From Branchiostoma floridae (taxonomy: Eukaryota; Chordata; Leptocardii; Amphioxiformes; Branchiostomatidae), in assembly GCF_000003815.2 (NCBI RefSeq), contig NC_049988.1, forward strand, positions 14,308,501 through 14,372,500: 64,000 nucleotides of DNA, in the 5' to 3' direction. The notes under the pieces were generated by a model. The model made no database searches and was not told the origin of the DNA. It saw only the letters and a program-made list of their open reading frames with translations. This document shows, in pieces, positions 42,301 through 54,900 of the stretch (positions are counted from its first letter, which is position 1; every line of letters starts with the position of its first letter). The translations under genes and the position numbers were made by a program.

Positions 42301-42864
42301 TTGATGGAAAGGTCACGTGACACGATGGGTCACGTGACGGTTTCCTGGCAAAACTTTCTCACAAAAGGAAACAACGCATGATGTAAATGACGGTAATCTG
42401 TGGACCAACAGAATCTAGCTTACAGAACTGTTACATATTCAAGACGTCCGGTGTGAGATAAAAATAATCCGCTGTGCATTTGTGCCTCCCTGTTTATTTT
42501 GGACTGACCAGGACACACCCCTGACCCTAGGAAATGGCACCGTCCATATCTGCCCTAAATATTAGGGGGTAATAATTTTGGCAAAATAAGACAATTACAC
42601 TAAATACACAAATTAAACGTACTATTATGCTCCTAGATTTAGAATATTATCAGTCTTTACTGTTCTAAGTCTTCTTTGAGTAACAATTAATCCCAAAAAA
42701 TATTTACATTTTAACACCCCCAATTGTGAAGTGTAGCATTCCATTCATGATGGCGTCCAAACAGTGAAGTTGCGTTCGCACAGACGTACTAGTACTTGCC
42801 TTCTCCACGCTTATTGTGAGCCGTAAATTGCCTTTTAGAAGACACCAAAGAACGATATTACAAG
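42055..42864. promoter_or_regulatory. Candidate bidirectional SCRN-CIR1 promoter
   Basis: The interval between the putative secernin leader and the CIR1 start codon. CpG-rich at its left. It holds two CACGTG palindromes (42311-42338) and a GATGGCG word near 42749 that resembles a YY1 initiator site just upstream of CIR1. Divergent transcription from here is inferred. Confidence 0.55.
42311..42338. promoter_or_regulatory. Twin GGTCACGTGAC E-box palindromes
   Basis: Two identical 11-bp copies, at 42311-42321 and 42328-42338, 17 bp apart start to start. GTCACGTGAC is the palindromic core bound by USF and MiT/TFE-type bHLH-zip factors. Occupancy is inferred. Confidence 0.65.
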
Positions 42865-42936
42865 ATGGGGAAGTCCTTCGCAAATTTCATGTGCAAGAAA
42901 GACTTCCATCCAGCCTCAAAGGCGAACATCAAACGG
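42865..42936 (+). CDS. CIR1: CIR1 coding exon 1
   Basis: Residues 1-24, [16 protein letters not shown] then ASKANIKR, ending at a GTAAGT donor (phase 0). This start is the family start; a pyrimidine-poor 5' UTR precedes it. Confidence 0.96.
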
Positions 42937-45900
42937 GTAAGTTATGGCTTCGTTTTGCCCCCCTCCCTCACATGTCGTCAAAATATTATCATCATCACCG
43001 TGTTCGTAATTTTATGTACGTTGAGATATAGAGTGATCATTGTATCAAGAAATTTGTACATGAGTCTATACTCTATGGTTTCACTAACGAAGTATGTTAG
43101 ATGTCAGCCAAAAATCTAGTGCATGTACACTGTTATAGAAATTATGTGTGGAAACAAAAATCTTCCACTATATTTCGGCTACCAAATCTTACCTGCATAA
43201 CGGCACTGAACTTTAATCCAACACATTCCAACAAATTCTAAACTGAACCATGAATAAACAAGCGGGCTTTAGCGCATTCTGGAAACTGTTTAGTGCATTG
43301 TTTACTATGTTTCCCCGGCCATTGCTACACACGCATTGGTCTGCCACTTTCTGTTGTGTCGCGAGAAAATAACATTTCAAAGACAGTGTAACTGATAGCA
43401 AGTCCTTTGGGATTCTATTCCCAGTGGAACTTTAATCCAACACAATAATATAACAAGGCTGTTTATCTATGGATTTCATATTTACAACGACAAATTAGTA
43501 TCAATCGGCAGGCACTTACTCAAGGTTAAATTGGCAAATCGGCATGTCAGTAAACTGCTGATAGCAGCGATCAAAACACGGCCCGAAAATACATCAACCA
43601 GCGGCAAATCCGTTCTGCTGTTCCACTACACAGTTATGACGTTCTATGAAACTTTTCATCCGTTGTTTGGTCAGCAAATGGTGGCAAAATACGTTGTTTG
43701 TGAATGGTTCCCCAAAAATATCCCCGCAAAACACAGTACAAACTCCCTACAGCACGTCCCCCATGTGGGGCTGTAATAGTATCGCCAGTGAGATCCGTCC
43801 TACTGGCCTTTGGATGTGATCACTTTCAAAAATAGGGGTGAAGGGGCGTGCTGAAATATGATTCAAAATGGCGCGTGTTCAGATTTCCACTGAATTTGCG
43901 TAACAAAGCCTGGCCCTGTACTTTAAAGAGGGATACTTCAAGGCATGTTGGTTGTGTTGGATGGACAGTTTATTGATATTTCACTATATTTACTGTCATG
44001 ATGATTGTGTAATGTGAGGACGAAGAGTAGGGTTGCTTGAAATTACAATCGCTGCCCTCTTCCCACGGCTTGATTAACAACCTGAAAACATACCAGAAGA
44101 TTGATTAACTTGTCACTGCAACATGCGATCTTTGTGAGCTCAAACTTACAAGGTTTTAAGTCGTATACCTTACTGGTCTTGTAAAGCACTCAAAAGAATT
44201 TGCAAACCGGAGCTAGTTTTTGACTGACAGATGGGTTCTGAAAAGTGTTGGATTAAAGTTGCGTTGGATTAAAGTTCAGTGCCGTTACCTGCATACCATC
44301 TTCCACTATATTTCTACATTACTTAAATTATAATCACATGAACTGCATGTAACGCTATCTTTGTTCCTCGTGTCTCTCAATTGTCAATGCCAAAGTCAAG
44401 AAATTCTTAAAAAAAGAGTATTGCCTCTGTCTATTTACCGCATGTATGGTCAAACGTAATGTTTAACCAAACAATTCTTTGTCTTCTAGGTATGGATGGC
44501 CCAGCAGAAAGTAGAACATGAGAAAGAGAAGCAAGATGAGTTAGCCTCCCAGTACCACAAGGAACAGGAGATGTTTGAACACAGGTCAGCCAATCAGAAC
44601 TTCGCTTTCATAAATTTTAAGTTTAACCAATCAGGATGTCACTCCGAAGTAGTATTAGAGCCATTGGTATGAAAACAAAATGATGAATTCAGTATTTTTA
44701 TGCAGACACAGATGGATAACTAGCTCTGAATAACAAACAAATTTCTTTGTACACAACCAAGTATTTTATTCAAACAATATTTCAGTGACCATCTGTCACC
44801 TTGTTCAGGGCAATTCAGACCTGTTCACGTTGCAAGTTGTTACTGTTAGTGGCGATGCATGTTGTTGGCAACAATGTGAAGCAACCAGAATTGCCCTGAG
44901 GAGGGTGATAAACAGGAGCTTGTTGTTCATGCCCACCTGATGAAACTGTCCACAAGTAGCAACTTCTGTTGACAACAAAAAAGGGGGATTCTGATTGTTC
45001 AATCATTGTTGGGTTACCTAGCAGCAAATACTTTTCCATTTTGTAGACTTCAATTTGAGTTCAAATGGTCATTTTGCATTTGAATACAGTTCTGATATGG
45101 TTTGGATAAACACTCACAATAGGAACTTTTGCAGTAGGTACCGTGGCAGCTTTTGCAATAACTGTATGATGTACCTGTTACTTCTGTCGGGTCAATTACA
45201 TGTATTCATCACTCTCAGTGAGTTAATTTTGTTACAGGTCACAAAAACATAGGCCTGGAACAGCATCTTCAGCCCTTACTTCAGAAACTTTATGATTGAG
45301 ACAAGATTAACTCACTGAGAGTGATGAATACAGGTTACCTGTATTCCTACTGTAAGGTGCCCATCTGAACTTGTTACTGGCCCCAGAGTTGCACGACTTT
45401 TCTAAAATTCACTTGTCCAATCAGGGCAAGCACATAAAAAATATACTTGCCCAAACCCAAATTTTTCACTTGCCCAAACCTCAAATTTCACTTTTATATA
45501 CATTTTATTTATTGCAATTCTTTTTATTGCCTCTATTGCTCTATTTGACTATTGCTTGATGTCATGACTGTAAAAAAAGAACAACTATATCAAAATCTCA
45601 CTCTGACTCAATGGGAAAATATTACTTGCCCAATCGGGCTAGTGGGATAGGTCATTCACTTGCCTGCTCAGCACTTTCACTTGAGCTGGAGAATAGGGCT
45701 AGTGGACTTGTCCAACCCTGTGCCCGTTAAGCTTGTTATGGTCTTGACATTAGAATATCTTTGATACTTCACTGACAGTGTTGTTTGGTTATGCTAGAAC
45801 TGTAGACAAGGTACAAGGAGAATAGGAGATCAAAGTTAGAATACCACTGGCAGCATTGACCCACATCAAGGTTAATCCAGGGTTAACAGACAATTTTCAA

Positions 45901-48900
45901 GGAGTCTTACCGGAAGTATCGATTTCCAAAAATCAATGATACCCTGATGCACCATGGGAATGTACTGATGAGGCATTGAATGACAAATAAGACATGCAAA
46001 AATATAATTTTTGAAAAAAAAATTATTCAGTTGATATTTCTGTGACTGGACTCATGAAAGATATAACTGTCTGGCATTGACTTATTTTTTCCAGTACATT
46101 TTGTATTTAGCAAAATTTTCCATTGAACAGTTAAGGACATTTTAGTCTATTCCTCACCATTGACAAGCTGTACATGTATCTCTGAGTCAGAAATATACTG
46201 CCCAAGTGACAACTTAATCGTTGCAAGATTGGTAGGGTAGGCGTGTAATTACAAAGATCGATAATTTTTGACTTATTGTTCCAGACTCTACATAGGGAGA
46301 CATCCATCTATCCAATATAATATTCATAATAGAGAGGAATATTTTTGAAGCCATTTGAGTAGAACAGAATTTCTAATTTCTTTTTTATTTAGTTTTGTTG
46401 TAAAGTAGAATTTTTCTGTATTTTTGTAGCAATGTGGTGAACTGTGATATTTAGTTTTAACTTTAGATAGATATTTAGTGGCATAAGATGTCTAACTTTT
46501 GTTTGAAACAGATAACTTTTTTAAATCACCTTGACTAAAAAACATAAGAGTATGGTCGAATCTGCCCAAGAAGATCACTCAAAGCACCAATAAAATCTGG
46601 TGTATGTGGACAGGTGGTCACTAAACAGGATTCTCAATACTTGTGTCAATGGTAAAATCAACTCAATCAATGCACCACCAAAGTTGTCCACTTTGGTGAA
46701 GTGTTCCTTTAAGTTTAAGTAATATAGAGGGGGTCAGTCACTTGTACATCTTTAACTTCCAAGGTTGAAGATGAAATCCTTCGAGATTCCCATTTCCATC
46801 TCTATAGAAATACTGAAACATTCAAAAGTAATATTTTTTTGGTTAAAATGGATATCCGGATTCTATGATAGATACATGTATATTGATTTGAAGTCATTCA
46901 TATTCAATATTGGTGCAAAAACAAGAATGACATGTGTACATGTAGGTCTAACGTCTAGACATGATGTCACACCACGTCTGACTGCTATAACTTTCATGTT
47001 ATTGTGTGATGATATTCTATGGTCTGGTGCTCAGCTATGCTGCTTCTGAATCGTAAGGTCAAAAGTTTAAACCTTTATACTATAGTCAAAATTGCACAAA
47101 AAGACCACTATGGGGACTGATAAAATCTGGTCTATAGACAGAATTCTTAAAGATTCTCAAGGAACCACCAAAAAGTGTTCTGGTGTGTCCATATTCTCCA
47201 GATGGTTCCTATGTACATGTACATGTAAGGTAAGTAAGATGGTCACCTTACTCACCTATAGGGTGTTGACTGGACTGTAGGTGACCATTTGTATAAACTG
47301 GGTTATTAATGCTTGTGCCACCAGGAAAAATATTTAAGTAAAGGACCACTTATAAAGTAGTCACATTGATTAGGTTGTCCTTTGTTTGACTGTATATATA
47401 TATAGAGTATAGACAAGTCACAAGAGACGCTGCCAACTGCCATAACTTCATATACCCGGTATACAGAGCGCTACCATCATCTGCAAAGATGGAAGGATGC
47501 CTACAGACAAGTACAACTTGTACATGTATTTAACCCTAAGTTTTCTGTAGATAGTGTACCAAGAACTTCTGCTAGAAGTTCATGACGGGTGTGGAAAATT
47601 TATTCAAGCTACCATACTTTGTTTTCTAGGTATTCAATTTTGGAAGTACAAATGTTAGGGCAAAAAGCATAGAATCGATATATATGCGGGCTTTGTATAC
47701 TTTAATCGATATTAGAGCATCTCCGTAAATTTTGTCTGCGGAAATCGTCCAAGACTTTGACTTCCCCACAAGAATTAGCTGCAACAAGAAGGTGGTCCTT
47801 TTTCCTATTAACATTGAATCATGTAGTAACAACAGGTGCGCTGGGCAGGTAAGGAAATACTGCGGTATCTCCCATTATTTCCCGTGGTGCTCATAAAGTA
47901 GATGCATTATTTCCCGAGCCGGTCATTAAATAGCCACTCTATGTGTGAAAGTCAAGGTAATGGAACGAATGATGATGTGGAGGGACCGTATGAAAAGTGT
48001 GTACTGGTATTTTCTGTTGGATATTGTTGTATACTATCATTTAGATCTTTAAATGTAAAAATTTGGTCAGCTAAAATGGAAATTTATCTGGTAGAAAGGG
48101 AATAAATGATGTTTGAGAAATAGACCAGATTGGAGATACAAAATGTACTTGAAAAAAGATGCTTATACTTTTCTAGAATTATTGAGTGGGATACTTACTG
48201 TAAATGTTGAAAGTTTTGTCACAGTTTAATATTTCCAATTTTTGTGGTTAACTCTTTACTTAAACTTAAACTTTAAAGTCACTGGAAAAATGCCCTGTTT
48301 TTTGCCCACCTGCCCTGTCGTATACACTGCAAACTAAAAACTGCCGCATACAATCCATTTTCTCCGTACCACGAAATAAGATCCTCGCAAACCTAATGGT
48401 TACATGTACCATAAAAAAACAGTCAGAGCCTTTTCATTAAGTTCTTTGTGACTGATATGTAGCCATGTGTTAGGCTTGACATGCCATCTAACACTAGTAA
48501 CAGAGTCTGTGTTGTCAGCCATTGCCATGTTCCTGCCATCACTTACATGTCTCACCAAAGAATTAAAAACGAACGGCTTTAAGTTCCATGTACAGTGGCT
48601 GATACCGCAGACGTTACATCATGCAGCGTGCAATGAAAGCAACATGACATTTGTGAATGGCTGGCTGGGTCTATAACAATGGCTTTTGAAAAGCAGACAT
48701 GAAAGAAGTCTGCTCTCTGCACTAATGTTATTTCAGTAGTGTCACATAATAAGGGACTGTTACCTTACTCACTGATTACAAATGGCCAAGTGTATATGAT
48801 GTGTGTGTGCATATGTTTCAGATACAGTACTAACAGTACATGATTTTCGTTGTACATGCATGATTTCCAAGTTGTAAGTATGCCTGTGGTCATAGGAATT

Positions 48901-51900
48901 AAATTCTTATCTTGCATATTAATGGATCGTAAATTGGTATGCTACAGGGGACCAACAGCATGAAGGACACCATAAAAAAGTTTTTCTTGCTCTGCAAAGT
49001 CATTGTTGGATAATATCTGGGAAATAGGGATGGGTACCGGTACAGAAACTTCAGGTACAGGTCCAGTTCAGGTCCAGAGACCTGGACCTGAACCTGGACA
49101 TACCAGGGTGATACTCAAAGCAAATCTGTTTGGTGGAGTATTCGACTACGTATATACCACTGGCATTTTAAAATCCTACAAGGCTAACTGCCTCTGTACA
49201 ATTGACTGTAAAACTTGGCAGAAATGACTATAAATGATACTCTACTTCACTTTTGTCATTTTCTTTGACTGGTAAGCCCCCAAACCTGTGAAAACCTGCT
49301 CATGATATAATCTCATTTTAGGTCCAACATCTCGGTCCACCAAATTTTGTCAGGTCTGTTTTTGTCTTTCGCCGCGCTTCCGCGGCGAAAGGCAATCAGA
49401 CTGATATTAGATTGCTGTCCGTCTGTCCGTCCGTCCGTCCGGGTCGACCATGCCATACCGTGCTAGCGAGATATTCTACCCTGCAGATTCGATGGTATTG
49501 CCAAAGGCCATGCAAGTACTAGTATGGATGACATACGTATCGGCCTGCCATGAATGTGCTGCTTGGTTTATGCATGGCTTATTAGCAGGAATAAAGGACC
49601 TGCAATGTGCCCTGCACAACGTATTTGTAGACGTCTATTCAACCAAAGACCTCCGCGATTCAACTTGTACTATATCTGCAAGGTAAAGAGAAAACATTTA
49701 AGGTATCTTTGCGTACGTGTATTCGATGGATATCAGTCACACTTCGTTTCTCTTAGTGAACGCGGCGCGTACGAAAGGGTCCAAACGTTGTGGTGTCTTT
49801 CCTCCCAGTAGGTAGGGGTAGGTCGGACCTTATGATTAGGCGGTCAAGAAACACTGGGCAAGTTCCAAGGACGTTATCGTCCTTGGCAAGTTCAGAGCAT
49901 AACAACGTTACAATGCCAGCAGTTGAAGGAAATCTTCATCTCACAATCTGTCACTACCACACGGCAATATTGCAATGTAATTGTGGAATATAGCGTTTTT
50001 TGTGTGCGTAGAAATGTAAAAGAAATTTTCTTTGACACGGGTGGGCGCAAAGCATCATGGGGCAGCAAAGAAAGTAGATAGCGGGGAACCCCCTACAGCT
50101 GTAGGATCAACCAATCAGAGGTGCGTATTGCGATCACGTGCACGTCTTAGCTAGCTGCAAGCGTAAAAAATCCTGGAATTGGGCGGGCAGTCTTCAATCC
50201 CAGTGTCAAAGATATTTCCACGGCTTGCGGAGCTAGCGGCAATGCGAAAAAAATCCTCGGCTTGCGCTGAGGAACTGGGCGGGCAGTCTTCAGTCCCAAT
50301 GCCGTCGACTGGACAGCGGCGAGCACGTCGCTAGCTCGTGAAACACACAATGACGTAATTGCTGTTTGTTTTACTAGGGGTGAATTCACCATGTTTCACT
50401 CTTTTGTCACGTAGGTGCAATATTTGCTTTCACCCTTCCATATTTACATGGGAACAATGCGAATCCGGGTGACACATTTTCACCGTGTTTCACCAACATT
50501 CACCCATTATGTGCCATTTTCACCGTACGCCGTGTGGTAATGATCAAGGAGGTTAAAAAGAGATGGTAGTTGCAATGGAAAGAGATCCTAAAATCTTCCT
50601 AAACTTCAACATACACAAGAACAGCATCGGCTGTCCCGACATAGACAGGAGAAAAGCAAGGTAAGGGGTGGACACAATAAACTATACAGCAAAATATGAC
50701 TTTTAGCAAGGAGGTTAACCTCGTTGCTTTTAGTCCTTCTTTAACCTCCTTGCTTTTAGTCTTCAGATGCGCCATATGCATGACGGGTAAAATGTTGATT
50801 TGTACCTGTTTTTACAGATTTCATGTTTTTAAGAAACTGACAAATGTCGTAAGTGTTGTCCAAAATTTAACATTATTTGGCGGATATCCACAGTATTTGT
50901 TGTAGCACTCTAAAGCTATGAAAACTTCATAACTAAATAAAATGATGACATGCTCTTGGCCACAAAAGAAGTGACCAACAGTAATTATATTTTCTGGCTA
51001 TGTTACATTTGCTATTTGACCTGGAGTCCAAATTTCTGGAGAATCATTATTTGTTTGATTGTTTGGTTGTTTGGAGGTTTGGTTGTTGAACCTCATATTT
51101 AAAACAAGGAGAGTTTTCGGTTTTTACAGTGAGTAGGTTAGTTCCAGTGCCACAAAGCCTGTGTCTACATCGAACATGTGTCTAGTTGTAACATATTTTG
51201 ATTACCCCACAACTCGCTCATTTTTGCATCCCCTTTCCTTACAGAGAGAGCATTAAGCAGGTAGCTAAGCTGTTGGTGCAGATCCATGCCTTGGACCACG
51301 CCCTGCAGGTCGCCAGAGAACACAGCCTCAAGGATCTCAAACAGATGATTGTCGGGCGGTAGCACATGGTTACCACACAGGATACTATACATCCTTCAGA
51401 AACTTGCAATTGGGAACATGGGCTTTCAAAAAACTTACCACCTGTAGCTTTTACACTGGTCAGCTTGTGGTCATCTCATATGGTAAAGGATATCTAGTCC
51501 ATTGTATAGTAAGTCCTTTCATGAACTAGTGATATTGAGTAGCACAAACTTAGATGGGGGAGGGGAGGACCAGGTCGGATCAAAGAAATCTCCAATTGTT
51601 TCCATCTCATGTGAACTGGGTTGACAGACATGATGTAAGATTTTGGTGTAGAAATGGCCATTGTAACAAACCTATAATTACCGGTATGTAATTTTAGTAC
51701 GCCTTATTCTTATAAAGGATTCATACCTTCTGTAACATCTGGAGTCTGTACATGTTCATAGTGTGTACTGGTGCAGTCTCTCTGCTAGCAGGTAGTGAAG
51801 AAATACAGTCAGAATATGATGTCCTTTCCACTTTTACATTGTACAACTCAAGTGATGGCTATCATGAGGAAATATCTGCCTTTGATCAACATTCATTGAA

Positions 51901-54900
51901 CGGAAAAAAAGCATCCATCCTGAATCTTAGCACATTCTAATCGTGTTTGGTGAAGACTGGTGACAGTGTATAGATTGACTTGAGTAGGGAACTGTGAGCA
52001 TTGTACATACAGGAAAGATGTGAAAGCTATATACAATGTATCTACTGAGTTTTGTGGAGGTCTACTGTCAAAAGAGTCAAATAAAACTTGATTTTTTTTT
52101 GCATACAAAAATCGTTACCGACTGAATTTGTCAGTTATTCTATTTATGAATCTCCTAAAGGCACAGCATCAAGTTCTCTGACGAGGTCTTTTTTAACCTC
52201 CTTGGTATTATTAAACAGCCGTCGGGGTCTCGCTGGCGGCGTCTCGCGTCCTCCCCAGCCATGTGGAAATTTTGGAAGGTCGGTGACCGGAGAGAGCTCG
52301 CCCGGAACGTCGCATGTATAGACAACTACTTTTGTATAGTTGCATATGTTGGAACAAATAGCAATTTATTACAGGCCTGCGATAACAAAACCTACTAGTA
52401 TATTGTTTTCGTTGGCGTCCATGGGCGCCACCATTTTGTCCCAAGGGAGTGTCGCATGTTGGGAAGGGGTGTCGCGATTTTGATGTGTTATTACGATGTT
52501 ACAATTTTAGGACCATATATCCGTGCACAAAATAAAGCGCTTATATACCGACGCTTTCGATCAGTCCTCCGATCCTTCTCAAGTTGAAATGACCCAGAGC
52601 CTAAGTCACGATGTGGAGAATTACCTCTATGAAATCCAGAATTGTGCAGAGATCTGACGTGGGGTGGGAGGCGGTTGCATGTGGAAAATTGCTTACTACT
52701 CGAAATTTCAAGGGATCTTCGTGGAAGAAACTTCAACAAAAGTGTATCCCTCTTTGATATATGTAAAATACACTGACTAATATTTTATCTAATTGATTTC
52801 AAATGAGAAGATTCCAAGCTACCCCGATGGAGTGAGTTTGTGGCCCATAACCACTGACGTAATGAATCAAAATCTCAATAATTTTGCTTTCCGAAAAGAA
52901 ATGAAACGTTCCTTTCAACATACCACAATGAAACTGCATTTGCATTTTGAAACTCATTAAGTACAATTTTATTAACAGACACAGACCTGACAAAAATCAG
53001 TAAACTGGATGCTGCACCAATTAGAAAATGAACACATTATATCAGCAGGCATCTATACGTTTAAGGGCTTACTGGTGCAAAAAATTACGAGAACAAATTG
53101 AATAAACTTTGTACGTCAACGTACAGAACAAGTGTTGTTCACATGAACATAGGACTTTATAACACCAGTGGTAATCAGATACTCCACTAATTCCTTAGTA
53201 GCAAAATGGATAATTGTTTTGAGTATCGCCCCTTCAAAAGTTTGCACAGACCATCAAGTCCGGACCTGCACCTGATCCTTTGTACCTGTACCTGAATTTT
53301 CTGTTCCAGTACCCACCCCTAGTTCATACCATTGAAACTGTTCTGAAACTCATCTGGTAAAAGTTTTACCTACACAATATAAGTAAGCGAAAGACCAGCT
53401 TTTTTTAAAAGCTCTTGTTTTCCAAATGGTCCAACAAGAAAAAATAGTTTTGCACTCCTACTGTGAAAGTTTCTGCCTGTCCAATGACTATTGATTGAGA
53501 ACTTGGCTGAAGATGCTTACAGCATAGATTACAGTTGATGTTGTATTCTGGTAGCGTTGGTCTCACGTGCCTCCCGGCTATCAAATGTGTGTCAGAATGC
53601 CAAACTGTTATTGGAGGCGTGGGGATACACTGATGCATCCATAAGCACAGAGCTGGATCAGTGAGATGGTATGGCTGCTTCAAGTTAAAGCTTTGGACTG
53701 GAAGGAAAAGTCTATTACTTAAAAGAAGTATAGGGATTGGAACACCCACAAGTAAGCCACAGTTTGTTAAAAAAACATTTGAGATTGTAGCAAAACTGTT
53801 GTACAACTTTAAAGAATACATGTTTAGTGTTATGAACCACATTTGGCAGAAATACATGTTCAGTATTCAGATCTCTCACTGGCTCTGGCTAATCAAGACA
53901 TCTTACAGTTGGTCACTGTGTTTTAAAATGTTTATCAAGTTGTGTTCATTTCAAAGCAAAATTAAGAACATGCCTTCACTATGGATGCCAATTGCATATT
54001 GAGTCAACTACTATCATTTTACATTGTTGACTGTGAAAAATGGCAACAAGTGGGAATTATTTGTTAGACATGCAGTTATGTTTGTCAGAAAAAGAAGAAC
54101 AATTTTCAAGCAAATACAGACATCCAATTCGTTCACATGCTTCATTTTGCTCCATATGCTGAGAAGTATCTGTGTCAGCATTTTTAAAGCAGGGTGAAGC
54201 ATACTTTTCATGTACTGAATACAAATGGATGGTATGGAAGTATGAGACAAACAAGAATTTCAATGATGGTACTGGTAGTTTATTTATTTAGAATGTATTC
54301 ATGTGTTTGTCCTTAGATTTACCAGAAAAGTCTATTATAGGAGTTGACAGAATCATACAAAGATCCAAGCACAGTGGAAGGGCGTATACCGTACTGTACT
54401 TGTATTCTCCCAGAATTTTACTTCAACAGTATTGCATCATTCTTTGATAGCTTTCCAGTTGTCGCTTGACCCTGGTCCTAAGCAGAAATATCAAAGCTCA
54501 CGACATCTGGCGCCCTCCCAGCCTGTACCCAGTTGTGTGACCTTTGTGAAAGTTTTATCTTCATAAGCAACGACGGCCTTAGTTCACTGTCTACAGAGCT
54601 TAAAAGTGCAGTTTACTTCAGGGCTTGAAATACTTTTTTCTGCCTACCAGCACTGGTGCAGGTGACATTGAAAATTACCTGCACCAGACAAATTTTACCT
54701 TCACCACTCTAAATTGTAAATGTGGAACCATTGTTATTCTTTTGGGAACAATCAATGCAGCTAATAACAATCCACATGCACCTACATCATAGGACATCTA
54801 TGTGTAAAACCCAGTACATGGCCCAGTGCAGATTAGGTGCAGGTAGACATCAGAAATACCTGCACAGCTCCAATTTTACCTGCACTAACCTGCATATGCA

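Noticed and set aside
53405-53857. 150-codon minus-strand frame
   Set aside because: Mixed composition with no recognisable domain and no good splice sites.
54440-54600. CTCF-like word CATCTGGCGCCCTCC
   Set aside because: Only partial agreement with the CTCF core, so it is not called as an insulator.
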